Part shown: piece by piece, positions 17,668 to 26,457 of the stretch
Numbering within the stretch: the stretch's first letter is position 1
How the letters are laid out: each line of letters opens with the position of its first letter
Origin: Clostridia bacterium
GTDB lineage: Bacteria; Bacillota; Clostridia; Christensenellales; CAG-138
Direction of reading: 5' to 3'
DNA: 64,000 nucleotides
NCBI GenBank assembly: GCA_003246365.1
Contig: QKAN01000213.1
Span: 1-64,000 of the forward strand
The notes under the pieces: model-generated
What the model was told of the DNA's origin: nothing
The model's input: only the letters and a program-made list of their open reading frames with translations
Database searches by the model: none
Program-made: the position numbers and the translations under genes

Positions 17668-18519
17668 ATGGGAATGGAACGATTATTCGAAGCAGTGCAG
17701 CAAAAAGGCCCGGTTTGCGTGGGTCTGGACACACAGGTTTCCTTTCTGCCGGAGTATATTAAGAAGAAACCGCTGACCGACGGCGAAAAAATATTTGAAT
17801 TCAACCGCGTCATCATCGACGCAACGGAGGATCAGGCGGGCTGCTTTAAACTCCAGATCGCCTGTTACGAAGCGCTTGGGTTAGACGGCATGCAGGCATT
17901 TTCCAAAACATTAAAATATGCGCGCAGCCGCGGCAACGTAACCATCACGGACGCAAAACGCGTGGACATCTCCTCCACCGCCGCGCAATACGCCGCCGCG
18001 CATTTTTCCGGCGACTTTGAAACAGACATCATGACCATCAATGTCTTCATGGGCGAAGACGCGGTCTCGCCATATTATCCCTACCTCGAAAAAGGCAAGG
18101 GTGTGTTCGCGCTCGTAAAAACGAGCAACCCCAGCGGAAAAGACTTTCAGGATCTGATGATCGGAGACGAAACGCTCTATGAGCGCACGGCAAAGAAGGT
18201 TTCCGAATGGGGCGAGCGGTTTATCGGCAGCAGCGGATTCTCCGCCATCGGCGCGGTAACCGGACTGACCTATCCGGAAGAGTTTGAGCGCATCCGCCCG
18301 CTTCTGCCGCATACCTTCCTGCTCATACCCGGCTACGGCGCGCAGGGTGGCACCGGCAAAGACATCGCTGGATTTTTCCGCGGCGGTGTGCGCGGGGTGG
18401 TCAACTCCTCCCGCGGTATCATCACGGCGCACAAGGGCAAGAGCGAAGACGCGCGGTTTGTAGACCATGTCCGCGCGGCGGTGCTCGACATGAAAAAAGA
18501 CATCTTACAGCAACTGTAA
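17668..18519 (+). CDS. pyrF: Orotidine 5'-phosphate decarboxylase
   Basis: Makes UMP from OMP. At 283 residues it is the longer type 2 form (bacterial PyrF in Mycobacteria, Myxococcus and many Clostridia). The catalytic segment is VTITDAKRVDISSTAAQYA with the active lysine, and the phosphate-binding end reads LLIPGYGAQGG. GGAGGAGAAATC precedes the ATG. Confidence 0.94.
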   Translation: MGMERLFEAVQQKGPVCVGLDTQVSFLPEYIKKKPLTDGEKIFEFNRVIIDATEDQAGCFKLQIACYEALGLDGMQAFSKTLKYARSRGNVTITDAKRVDISSTAAQYAAAHFSGDFETDIMTINVFMGEDAVSPYYPYLEKGKGVFALVKTSNPSGKDFQDLMIGDETLYERTAKKVSEWGERFIGSSGFSAIGAVTGLTYPEEFERIRPLLPHTFLLIPGYGAQGGTGKDIAGFFRGGVRGVVNSSRGIITAHKGKSEDARFVDHVRAAVLDMKKDILQQL

Positions 18520-18540
18520 GTCAAAAAAAGGATCGCATCA

Positions 18541-19257
18541 GTGGCAGTTATTACTTCCAATCAGAATATCGCAGACGGCATCTGGCGCATGACCGTTTCC
18601 GGCGCGCCAATCGGACGCGCGGGACAGTTTTTCATGCTGCGCGTGCCGGGCGCACTCGATCCGCTGCTCGGCAGACCGATCAGCATCTGCGAAATCGACC
18701 CGGTAAAGGACAAAACGACGTTTGTGTATCAAACCGTCGGGCGCGGCACCGCGCAGTTTTCCGCGATGATTCCGGGGCAAACAATCGACACACAAGGACC
18801 CTACGGCAACGGATTTCCGTTGATCGAGGGCAACGCCGTCATCCTCGGCGGCGGCATCGGAACGGCGCCGATGCTGCAACTAACAAAAGAACTCCGCGCA
18901 ATCGACCCGAACCGCCGGATCGATGTGTTTCTTGGGTTTCGCGAGGAAACATATCTAAAGAGTGCGTTTGAACAATACGCAGACAGCGTAACGATCAACA
19001 TCGGCGGGTTCGTCACCAACGACGCGGACTTTTCGCTGGACGCAACCTATTATGCCTGCGGCCCCGCGCCGATGCTGCGCGCGGCGGCAAACGTAGCGGA
19101 TGCGGTAAACGCAAAGCTCTATGTCTCGCTCGAAAAACACATGGCCTGCGGCGTAGGCGCGTGTCTCGGTTGCACCTGCCAAACGAAGAGCGGCAGAAAA
19201 CGCGTCTGCAAAGACGGACCGGTGTTCGACTGCAGGGAGGTGCGCGATGAACTATGA
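18541..19257 (+). CDS. pyrK: Dihydroorotate dehydrogenase B, electron transfer subunit
   Basis: Links PyrD to NAD+ through FAD and a 2Fe-2S cluster. The 238-residue protein has a ferredoxin-reductase FAD region (GRPISICEID), an NAD region GGGIGTAPMLQL, and the cluster cysteines in CGVGACLGCTC plus VCKDG. The start is GTG with AAAGGATCGC upstream. The last 11 nt overlap pyrD. It shows that PyrD is the NAD-dependent class 1B form. Confidence 0.95.
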   Translation: MAVITSNQNIADGIWRMTVSGAPIGRAGQFFMLRVPGALDPLLGRPISICEIDPVKDKTTFVYQTVGRGTAQFSAMIPGQTIDTQGPYGNGFPLIEGNAVILGGGIGTAPMLQLTKELRAIDPNRRIDVFLGFREETYLKSAFEQYADSVTINIGGFVTNDADFSLDATYYACGPAPMLRAAANVADAVNAKLYVSLEKHMACGVGACLGCTCQTKSGRKRVCKDGPVFDCREVRDEL

Positions 19258-20155
19258 TTCCCTCTCCCTCACACTCTGCGGTATATCGCTGAAAAATCCG
19301 GTGATCGCGGCAAGCGGTACGTTCGGCTTTGGGCACGAATACGCGGAATGGATGGACGTCTCCCGCCTCGGCGGCATCAGCGGAAAAGGGTTAACGCTCA
19401 ACGGCAGCGCGGGCAACAAAGGCATGCGCGTTTACGAAACGCCCTCCGGCATGCTCAACAGCATCGGTCTGGAAAATCCCGGTGTACGGCATTTTGTGGA
19501 GCATGAAGCGGCGTATATGCGCTCGCTCGGCCCTGCCGTGCTCTGCAACCTTGGCGGACATTGCGAAGAGGATTATCTGGAAGGCGCCCGCCTGCTCAAT
19601 GCGGCGGATATCGACTTTCTGGAACTCAATATTTCCTGCCCAAACGTAAAGGCGGGCGGAATGGCGTTCGGCATGCTGCCGGAACCAGCGGCGGACATCA
19701 CAAAAAAGGTGAAGGCAATCACCCGGCACAAGCTGATGGTGAAACTTTCCCCAAACGCGCCGGATCTTGTCGGCGTCGCACGCGCCTGTGAAGACGCGGG
19801 CGCGGATGCGCTCAGCCTGGTCAACACATTTCTCGGCATGGCGATTGACGTATCCCAAAAGCGCGCGGTGTTTGAAAACGTATACGCGGGGTTGTCCGGC
19901 CCGGCAATCTTGCCCATCGCGCTTCGCATGGTGCATCAGGTTTCGCACGCGGTGAACATCCCCGTCGTCGGCATGGGCGGCATCGCAAGCGCAGAGGACG
20001 CGCTGAAGTTTATCATGGCCGGCGCGCGCGCAGTGCAGGTTGGCACCATGACATTTGCCAATCCGAACGCAATGCTGAATATAATTGACGGCCTCGCGGC
20101 ATACTGCGAAAAAGAAGGAATAACCAACTTACAGGACATTTGCGGAATAATTTGA
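19247..20155 (+). CDS. pyrD: Dihydroorotate dehydrogenase B, catalytic subunit
   Basis: Oxidises dihydroorotate to orotate with FMN. The 302-residue protein starts with LCGISLKNPVIAASGTFGFG, has LNISCPNVKAGG at mid-sequence with the catalytic cysteine, KLSPNAPD, and the C-terminal GMGGIASAEDALKFIMAGA FMN phosphate site. It overlaps pyrK, which supplies its electron acceptor. Confidence 0.95.
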   Translation: MNYDSLSLTLCGISLKNPVIAASGTFGFGHEYAEWMDVSRLGGISGKGLTLNGSAGNKGMRVYETPSGMLNSIGLENPGVRHFVEHEAAYMRSLGPAVLCNLGGHCEEDYLEGARLLNAADIDFLELNISCPNVKAGGMAFGMLPEPAADITKKVKAITRHKLMVKLSPNAPDLVGVARACEDAGADALSLVNTFLGMAIDVSQKRAVFENVYAGLSGPAILPIALRMVHQVSHAVNIPVVGMGGIASAEDALKFIMAGARAVQVGTMTFANPNAMLNIIDGLAAYCEKEGITNLQDICGII

Positions 20156-20216
20156 AAGTTCTCGTTAACCGAGTAAAAAAGAAATATTTTACGGTTTAGT
20201 AAGGAGTATATAGAAT

Positions 20217-20798
20217 ATGAAAGACAATCTCACCATCATGAAAGAATGCGGCGCGTTTCTGGAAGGACACTTCCTGCTCTCGTCCGGACGCCACAGCGGC
20301 GGTTACTGCCAGTGCGCCAAGCTGCTCAAGCATCCAGACCTGTCGGAAACGGTGCTTTCCACCGTTGTCGAGCAGGTGAAACATCTGCCGATCACCAAAG
20401 TCTGCGGGCCTGCGATGGGCGGCATCATCGTTTCCTACGAGCTGGCGCGTCAGCTCGGCGTTGAGAGCATCTTCACCGAGCGAGTCAACGGAGAGATGCA
20501 ACTGCGCCGCGGTTTCACCGTCGGCAAAGGCGATAAAGTGCTGATTGCGGAGGACGTCATCACCACGGGAAAATCCACGATGGAAACGGTCAAAGCGCTG
20601 AAAAGCATGGGCGCGGAAGTCATCGGTGCGGCTTGCGTCGCCGACCGCAGAGCCGCGGACTGCGACTTTGCCCTGCCCGTTTACGCGGCGCTGAAATTGA
20701 CAATTGAATCATACGAACCGGACGAATGCCCGATTTGCAAAGCAGGAAGCCAGCCTCTCGTCAAACCCGGCAGCCGCGAAATGCCCGCCGCAAAATAA
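20217..20798 (+). CDS. pyrE: Orotate phosphoribosyltransferase
   Basis: Adds ribose phosphate to orotate. The 193-residue protein has the PRPP loop KVLIAEDVITTGKSTMETV and the family start GAFLEGHFLLSSGRHS. It is last in the pyr operon, 61 nt after pyrD, with TAAGGAG upstream. A terminator follows at 20830. carAB and pyrR are not in this window. Confidence 0.95.
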   Translation: MKDNLTIMKECGAFLEGHFLLSSGRHSGGYCQCAKLLKHPDLSETVLSTVVEQVKHLPITKVCGPAMGGIIVSYELARQLGVESIFTERVNGEMQLRRGFTVGKGDKVLIAEDVITTGKSTMETVKALKSMGAEVIGAACVADRRAADCDFALPVYAALKLTIESYEPDECPICKAGSQPLVKPGSREMPAAK

Positions 20799-20829
20799 AT
20801 TAAGGCGATTATAGCCGCAGTTTGAATCA

Positions 20830-20856
20830 AAAATATCCCGCATTGCGGGATATTTT
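20830..20856. terminator. Bidirectional terminator after the pyr operon
   Basis: A 12-bp stem (30-41 against 45-56) with a 3-nt loop is flanked by A- and T-runs. It ends the pyr transcript. Confidence 0.85.
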
Positions 20857-20994
20857 GTTTGTAATATCCCTTTTTCGTTGTTATTACAACGCATATATTG
20901 ATACGAATCACTTATACTCAATCCAGAACAAAAGCTGCAACGCCGTTAATGCCGCAGCATACCCCAACCGATATCACCGAAGGAGGGCGCGCAA

Positions 20995-21336
20995 ATGCCA
21001 AACAAAATTCTGAAAAACATCGATCTTTCCGCTCCACTGGAGCTTCGCTCTCTCGTTGAGTATCAACCCGGACAAATCGTGAGCCGCACGCTCGCGCAGA
21101 ACAGAGCAGTTAGTTTAACCCTGTTTGCCTTTGACACCGGTGAAGAAATCAGCTCGCACGAATCCAAAGGAGACGCGATGGTACAAATTCTAGACGGAAC
21201 GGCGAAGATTACCATCGGTGAAAACGAATTCCTGCTCTCAGCAGGCCAGACCATCGTCATGCCTGCGGGCGTGCCGCACGCGCTCTTTGCCGAAACGCCG
21301 TTTCAAATGTTCCTGACCGTCGTTTTCCCAAGTTGA
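20995..21336 (+). CDS. Cupin domain protein
   Basis: A 113-residue single cupin. Conserved blocks are GEEISSHESKGDAMVQILDGTA (motif 1) and GQTIVMPAGVPHALFA (motif 2), with His/Glu residues that would hold a metal. GAAGGAGGGCGC precedes the ATG. These small cupins are often stress- or sugar-related and unassigned; the substrate cannot be given. Confidence 0.85.
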   Translation: MPNKILKNIDLSAPLELRSLVEYQPGQIVSRTLAQNRAVSLTLFAFDTGEEISSHESKGDAMVQILDGTAKITIGENEFLLSAGQTIVMPAGVPHALFAETPFQMFLTVVFPS

Positions 21337-21373
21337 ATCTGCTTGCAAATCTTTTTATTAAAACGAGTGCAAC

Positions 21374-21398
21374 AAGGCCGCGCATTTCGCGCGGCCTT
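21374..21398. terminator. Hairpin between convergent cupin and GGDEF genes
   Basis: A perfect 10-bp stem (AAGGCCGCGC at 74-83 with 89-98) closes a 5-nt loop. The U-run is poor in both directions, so termination strength is uncertain. Confidence 0.6.
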
Positions 21399-21412
21399 CG
21401 AACTATATTTCT

Positions 21413-22243
21413 TTATCGAACAGCATTTCGGCCAGCGTTTTTCGCCTCATAAAGCATTTCGTCCGCGCCTTGTAACAATTTTGCTGCAGTCATTTCGCCC
21501 ATTGTCCGGTCATACGATTGCACGCCGAAACTGCACGTTAAACTGATCGCCGCCTGTTCAAACACAAAACATTCGCCCATCATCGCCATGCGCAGCCGGT
21601 TTGCGATGCGCTTTGCCGCGTTTAAATCCGTGTTTTGCAGGCAGATTAAAAACTCATCCCCGCCGTATCGCGCAACCCAGCTGTCCGTCTTCCGGATATG
21701 GTTCTGAATCAGATGAGCAACATGTTGTAGTATAAGGTCTCCAGTTATGTGGCCATATTGGTCATTCACATCCTTGAACCTGTCTATATCCGCGAAAATG
21801 ATGGAAAATGGTTTTTGTTGTTTTTCGGCTGTTTTGATTGCGTCGGGCAGAGCTTCGTCGATATATCTTCTGTTAAAAAGTCCCGTTAGTTTGTCTTTGT
21901 GAATTAAATCCCCAACCGCACTGAAGATACTCTTTTGTCCGTTTCGAGATGAAGAACCCTCACTCGCAACCTGCGAAATGACGTTTTGATACGGTTGTAT
22001 CATTTCCAGCGCGCAACGCGTTTCTCCAACGGCAATCGGCAGGCTTGATATTTCATATGTTTGCTGCTCTGCGTCAAAACGCATTTCCGTTCTGCGATGC
22101 AGTTTTGTCTCTGTCGATTTTTCGATGTTTGAGGTATAGAGTGCAGAACCGTCGTTTATGTTCACGATTCGAACAGAACAACAAAACTCCTCCAGAATCG
22201 CGGATTTTTCCACAGCTTCATCTAAAGAATCAAACTTCAGCAT
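21413..22243 (-). CDS. GGDEF domain diguanylate cyclase
   Basis: A 276-residue soluble protein. The N-terminal 110 residues resemble a small sensory domain with no membrane helix; the C-terminal part is a GGDEF domain with DIDRFKDVNDQYGHITGD and the intact active-site motif RYGGDEF. It should make cyclic-di-GMP from GTP. AAGGGAGC precedes the ATG. It diverges from the LytTR regulator unit, and the 290-bp gap between them holds the control regions of both. Confidence 0.88.
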   Translation of the reverse strand: MLKFDSLDEAVEKSAILEEFCCSVRIVNINDGSALYTSNIEKSTETKLHRRTEMRFDAEQQTYEISSLPIAVGETRCALEMIQPYQNVISQVASEGSSSRNGQKSIFSAVGDLIHKDKLTGLFNRRYIDEALPDAIKTAEKQQKPFSIIFADIDRFKDVNDQYGHITGDLILQHVAHLIQNHIRKTDSWVARYGGDEFLICLQNTDLNAAKRIANRLRMAMMGECFVFEQAAISLTCSFGVQSYDRTMGEMTAAKLLQGADEMLYEAKNAGRNAVR

Positions 22244-22395
22244 GTCTAGCTCCCTTTTATAACTTCTTTTGCAACTTACTTTTGCATAGTAAAGTGATTA
22301 AATATCCGATTTCGTCAGATTATAGGGCTTAGAACGGCAAAAATGACAGAAAATGTAATAAAACTTGTCTAAAATGATTCAAAAAAGCCTTTTTT

Positions 22396-22425
22396 CACAT
22401 GTATAATATAAAATACGTGTGAATT
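22396..22425 (+). promoter_or_regulatory. Possible promoter and dyad upstream of the LytTR unit
   Basis: A TATAAT at about 22402-22407 lies within an imperfect dyad (TTCACATG ... CGTGTGAA). The -35 is poor, so regulation by an activator is possible. A longer-spaced inverted repeat, AAAACGTG (22431-22438) and CACGTTTT (22489-22496), follows in the leader. I see no other gene here. Confidence 0.4.
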
Positions 22426-22534
22426 TTTAAAAAACGTGCAAACGCAGTTTTCGATCTTTGTGTTTGAATCGTTTCTTAACATGAAAACCACGTTTTATGA
22501 CATGCAACATCGATTTGCAGCGAAAGGAGCTATC

Positions 22535-22600
22535 ATGCAAAATAAGGCGGGCTATTTGACATGGAGTGCCGGAAACCAGGCGGCGCGGAAAGCAAGATGA
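22535..22600 (+). CDS. 21-residue upstream ORF coupled to the LytTR regulator
   Basis: An ATG preceded by AAAGGAGC (the best ribosome site in the area) starts a 21-codon ORF whose TGA overlaps the regulator's ATG as ATGA. The peptide begins MQNKAGYLTW and ends in basic residues; it has no signal peptide. The regulator itself has no good ribosome site, so this ORF probably delivers ribosomes to it. A signal-peptide role is possible but unsupported. Confidence 0.5.
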   Translation: MQNKAGYLTWSAGNQAARKAR

Positions 22601-23304
22601 ACATCTTCATCTGCGACGACAGTGCGGAGCATACGTCACTCTGCAAAAAAACACTGCTTCGGCTTTCGCAACGCCATAGCGTACATGTGAAAATTAAAAC
22701 CTTCCCTTCGGGAGAAGCGTTGCTGTTCGAGGCGGAAGACGCTTTTTCAAACGTGGATCTGATCTATCTGGATATCGGCATGCCCGGTCCGGATGGAATG
22801 GAAACCGCAAGGCGTCTGCGTGCGCTCGGATATCTGGGCGATATTGTGTTTTTTACCATATCGCCTGATTATGCCATCTCCGGCTACGACGTGAGCGCGC
22901 TGCACTATGTGGTAAAGGAACAGACCACCGCGGAAAAATTCGAGGAAATCTTTCTGCGCGCGGTAGAGCGCAAAGCGCGCCGCGAGAGCGAAGTGCTGGT
23001 GCTGACCTGCGCGGGAGAAAGCCGCTGTATTCCGGTGGAGACGATCCGGTATTTTGAAATTCAGCAGCGCATCGTCACCGTGGTTTACGAAGACGACCGG
23101 TTCGAGTTTTACTCGACCATGATGCGCCTTGAAGAGCAGCTGTTTGAGAAAGGCTTTGTTCGCACACACAAGTCGTTTCTTGTGAACAAGCGCTTTATTC
23201 GCTCGATTGACAGCAACCGGTTGTTGCTTGACTCCGGCGAAGAATTGCCGATCGGTAAGCGATATTATTCTGATAGTTTAAAGAGCATCGGCGCAGCAAG
23301 CTGA
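22597..23304 (+). CDS. LytTR-family response regulator
   Basis: A 235-residue regulator of the AgrA/ComE/LytR type. The receiver begins MNIFICDDSAEHT with the likely phosphorylated Asp59 in IYLDIGMPGPDG; the DNA-binding LytTR domain occupies the C-terminal 100 residues (VETIRYFEIQQRIVTVVYED and later FVRTHKSFLVNKRFI). No histidine kinase is adjacent. The start at 22597 coincides with the conserved receiver start; an in-frame ATG at 22561 adds only 12 residues. It lies 56 nt before the surface protein and probably shares its transcript. Confidence 0.87.
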   Translation: MNIFICDDSAEHTSLCKKTLLRLSQRHSVHVKIKTFPSGEALLFEAEDAFSNVDLIYLDIGMPGPDGMETARRLRALGYLGDIVFFTISPDYAISGYDVSALHYVVKEQTTAEKFEEIFLRAVERKARRESEVLVLTCAGESRCIPVETIRYFEIQQRIVTVVYEDDRFEFYSTMMRLEEQLFEKGFVRTHKSFLVNKRFIRSIDSNRLLLDSGEELPIGKRYYSDSLKSIGAAS

Positions 23305-23360
23305 TCGTGTCTCGCCTTGTCCCGGTTGACGGAGCCAAATGTTTTCGCGAGGAATGCGAT

Positions 23361-24590
23361 ATGAAACGATTCAAACAGGCAATATGTTCGCTCCTTCTGC
23401 CCGCAATTCTGCTGGCCTGTTTGGTTATCCCTGCTTCCGCTTTCGCGGCAAGCGGATTGGGAAACGACAATCATACCGACACCGATGATTACTGTCTCCG
23501 CGCACATGACGTATCGGTAGGGTTGAGCGAATTTACTAGTAAATCCCGCACGCAACTGGAAAGTGATATCATCGCGGCATCCGCGTTTACGTTTTATTAT
23601 CGAAGTGACTGGAACACGGTCACTTCCGGTTACAGCGTCGATTTTTCCGCGTTGACGGATGCCGTCAGTTCAGTGGGATATCCGGTTGTCGTTACGCTTG
23701 ATCCGATTTCTATGAGTTCGTCTTCATACATCACATTTCGAGTGTTTGTCGTGGACGATACCCCGGCATCCTACGATGTATCCTATTCGTTCGAAAGCGG
23801 CACATCCGGTCTAACGTTGCCGTCCGGCGTTCAGTCTCTTTTGCCATCCGGCAGCACAGCGGTCTCCGGCTCAACCGTTACGCCTTCCGCCGATTTTTCC
23901 GGCGTGATCGAAGGCGCGGGAAAATGGACGTTTTCCGGTTGGTCGCCTGCAAGTGTCACGATTGATTCATCGGACGTTTCTTTTACCGGAACATGGGTCT
24001 GGACCGCGTTTCCGGTCTATACGGTGGAATATCGGTTTGTCAGCGACTCCAGTAAATATTCGCTTCCGCAGAGTGTTCTCGCCAAACTGCCCGCATCGAC
24101 CAGCGGAATTGCCGGCGATGTGTTTTCCGCGCCGAATATGAGTTCGGTTTCGGCAAGCGGCGGCATCTGGCGTTTTTCCGGATGGGACACGCACACGCAG
24201 ACGATTAACAACGCAGACGTTGTGTTTACAGGAACCTGGCACTGGCATGCATATACTTCCGGTTCTTCGTCCGCAACGCCTTCACCTTCCCCGGTTGGTT
24301 CGCCCGCGGCAACGCAAACACCGGAACCGACGCAAAGCGCCGAACCGTTATCAACAGAAACGCAGGAAATATCGGCCGCATCCATTCAGGTTTTAGAGCA
24401 AGTGAACGACTCTGTTCCGCCTCCCACGGCAGCAGCCGCCGCACCGGACAACAGCATTTCTCCCGTGCAGGCTGCCGTCGCCGCCGCGCTGGCGGCGCTC
24501 GTTGCAACGCAGTCCTTTGCCGTCGCATCCGATCTGAAAATCCTCAAATGGTATCAGGCAAAAAAAGCGGCGCGGAGGGTTCGCTCATGA
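23361..24590 (+). CDS. Secreted surface protein with SHIRT-type repeats
   Basis: A 409-residue protein from ATG 23361, which starts a clear signal peptide (basic MKRFKQ, hydrophobic core, cleavage near AFA-AS). After a unique domain (to about residue 135) come two repeats of about 80 residues, each with YxVxYxF...LP..V..LLP...G and ending W.FSGW.....DVxFTGTW, the pattern of SHIRT domains known from adhesin stalks. Next is a Pro/Ser/Thr/Glu-rich stalk with repeated TPxP-like units, then a hydrophobic segment and a basic tail, so it should be membrane-anchored; there is no LPxTG. The open frame reaches 23307 without a signal start. Confidence 0.8.
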   Translation: MKRFKQAICSLLLPAILLACLVIPASAFAASGLGNDNHTDTDDYCLRAHDVSVGLSEFTSKSRTQLESDIIAASAFTFYYRSDWNTVTSGYSVDFSALTDAVSSVGYPVVVTLDPISMSSSSYITFRVFVVDDTPASYDVSYSFESGTSGLTLPSGVQSLLPSGSTAVSGSTVTPSADFSGVIEGAGKWTFSGWSPASVTIDSSDVSFTGTWVWTAFPVYTVEYRFVSDSSKYSLPQSVLAKLPASTSGIAGDVFSAPNMSSVSASGGIWRFSGWDTHTQTINNADVVFTGTWHWHAYTSGSSSATPSPSPVGSPAATQTPEPTQSAEPLSTETQEISAASIQVLEQVNDSVPPPTAAAAAPDNSISPVQAAVAAALAALVATQSFAVASDLKILKWYQAKKAARRVRS

Positions 24591-24784
24591 GTTGGTGGAT
24601 CAATGTTCTCATCGCCGTGCTTGCGCTTGTGCTTGTGGTTTTAATTGTTGTCCGCCTGCGTTTGAAGCAACGGCTGGATAGCATCGACGGCTTCGTTGGT
24701 ATCGCAAAAGCAGGAGAATTCAGCGGTAAAGTCATCGGCGGCGAGCTGACGAAAGTTTATCGTCACAACAGCAAAAAGAGTTGA
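24587..24784 (+). CDS. Small single-pass membrane protein
   Basis: A 65-residue protein whose ATG overlaps the surface protein's stop as ATGA. It has one membrane helix at residues 4-24 (WINVLIAVLALVLVVLIVV) and a short basic cytoplasmic tail. Coupling to the surface protein suggests they act together; the function is not known to me. Confidence 0.7.
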   Translation: MSWWINVLIAVLALVLVVLIVVRLRLKQRLDSIDGFVGIAKAGEFSGKVIGGELTKVYRHNSKKS

Positions 24785-24950
24785 TTTTCACATTGCAATA
24801 CAAAATAGTATTTGCCCCGCTTGCTGTGGGGCTTTTTTTATGGCTTTCATGTGAACTTTAATCGATAACCATTTTCATTACTATGTTTTTATGTTTTAAT
24901 TCAATTGCTTGACACATCGTCTGGTAATTGTTGATTTTTAGGAGATTATC

Positions 24951-26339
24951 ATGCAAGAATTGCGTTTGCGGGTTTCCGGCATGACCTGCGCACATTGCGA
25001 AATGCGCGTTGCAAAAGCGGCAAAAAGCGTCCGCGGCGTCACCGCCGCGAAAGCGTCTTTTTCGCGGCATAGGCTGGAAATTTCATATGATTCTGCAAAA
25101 ACGGATGCGGAAACGCTGACCGCCGCGGTCACGGCGGCAGTTGAACGCGAAGGATACCATGTGATTGGAACAGTAAAAGAGAGGCAGCCGATTGTAAAAG
25201 TAATTCCTATTGCGGTCATCCTGTTTGCGCTGTATCTTATTTTGCGCTACACGGTTGGGTTTGACTTTTTCGGTTATATCCCGAAGATTGACAGCGCTGT
25301 GTCGCTTTCCGCGTTGTTTGTTACCGGTTTGTTCACGAGCGTGCATTGCATTGCCATGTGCGGCGGAATCAACCTGTCCCAAAGCGTGCGCACAGGCGAA
25401 TACAAGAAAGCCAGTCTGCGCGGGCCGTTGCTGTATAACTTCGGTCGAGTGATCTCCTATACCGTCATTGGCGGCATCGTCGGCGGTCTTGGTTCTGTGC
25501 TGTTTCTCAGCGAAACGGCAAAAGCGGTAATTCTCGTTCTCGCCGCGGTCGGCATGTTGTTGATGGGTCTTGGTATGCTCGGGTGGCTACCCTGGTGGCT
25601 CGTTCCCCGTGCACCGGCATTTCTTTCCAAGCGGCTGGACAAAGCGGGCGTGGGCAAAGGTCCCCTCGTCGTCGGCCTGCTGAATGGATTTATCCCTTGT
25701 GGGCCGCTGCAGGCGATGCAGCTCTACGCGCTGGCAACCGGCTCTGCGCTCACCGGTGCACTCTCCATGCTGCTCTTTTCCCTTGGTACCGTTCCACTGA
25801 TGCTTGGCGCGGGGGCAATCTTCTCCGCGCTGAAAGGCAAGTTTACCTATGTTGTGCAGCGCGTCAGCGCGGTGCTTGTTGTGTTTTTCGCCGTCGTTAT
25901 GGCGTCGAGCGCATTCTCACTCTTCGGCATCCGTCCCGACGCAAACAATGTGGAAGTGCCGCAGGCGGCAGCCGCCACGGCAAAACAGGAAAAACCGTCC
26001 AAATCGCTCTATCAACAAGCGCTGGACAAGGGATATATTCCCGCAACGCTTGAAAACGGCGTGCAGACGGTGCAGGCGGATTTAAACCCGTCGATTTATC
26101 CGTTTATCATCGTGCAAAAGGGAGTTCCGGTCGAATTCATCATTTCGGCGGACGAATCAAACATCACCGGCTGCAATCAGACCGTTGTTCTGCCGGCATA
26201 TAACGTAAGGCAATCGCTCAAAGCGGGCGATAATGTGATTTCCTTTACGCCGGAAGAGACGGGCATCGTACCATATACCTGCTGGATGGGCATGATCGAT
26301 GGGCGCATCCTCGTCGTTGACGATCTTAGCGATTCATGA
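24951..26339 (+). CDS. HMA / TauE-like membrane / cupredoxin fusion, copper handling
   Basis: A 462-residue membrane protein with three parts: an N-terminal heavy-metal domain (GMTCAHCEMRV, residues 9-19), a multi-pass region of the TauE/SafE-UreH type (about 85-320) with SVHCIAMCGG, and a C-terminal cupredoxin-like domain (about 360-460) with TGCNQTV and YTCWMGM as likely metal ligands. It should move or bind copper. It is followed by the CopA ATPase after a 118-bp gap. AGGAGATTATC precedes the ATG. Confidence 0.85.
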   Translation: MQELRLRVSGMTCAHCEMRVAKAAKSVRGVTAAKASFSRHRLEISYDSAKTDAETLTAAVTAAVEREGYHVIGTVKERQPIVKVIPIAVILFALYLILRYTVGFDFFGYIPKIDSAVSLSALFVTGLFTSVHCIAMCGGINLSQSVRTGEYKKASLRGPLLYNFGRVISYTVIGGIVGGLGSVLFLSETAKAVILVLAAVGMLLMGLGMLGWLPWWLVPRAPAFLSKRLDKAGVGKGPLVVGLLNGFIPCGPLQAMQLYALATGSALTGALSMLLFSLGTVPLMLGAGAIFSALKGKFTYVVQRVSAVLVVFFAVVMASSAFSLFGIRPDANNVEVPQAAAATAKQEKPSKSLYQQALDKGYIPATLENGVQTVQADLNPSIYPFIIVQKGVPVEFIISADESNITGCNQTVVLPAYNVRQSLKAGDNVISFTPEETGIVPYTCWMGMIDGRILVVDDLSDS

Positions 26340-26405
26340 GCAGAATTCGTGCGTCATGTCACATAATAAATGTTTGGCATGCGCTATAATAACATCAGGA
26401 TTATA

Positions 26406-26439
26406 TTGCGATGACGATTCCTGTCATGAATTATCGCAA
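26406..26439 (+). other. Inverted repeat in the copA leader
   Basis: TTGCGAT (06-12) and ATCGCAA (33-39) are perfect 7-bp arms with a further ATGAC/GTCAT pairing inside. A TATAAT lies upstream near 26385. It may be a regulatory hairpin or an operator for a copper sensor; no CsoR, CopY or CueR gene is seen nearby. Confidence 0.4.
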
Positions 26440-26457
26440 CCAGAGGAGAGATAACGA

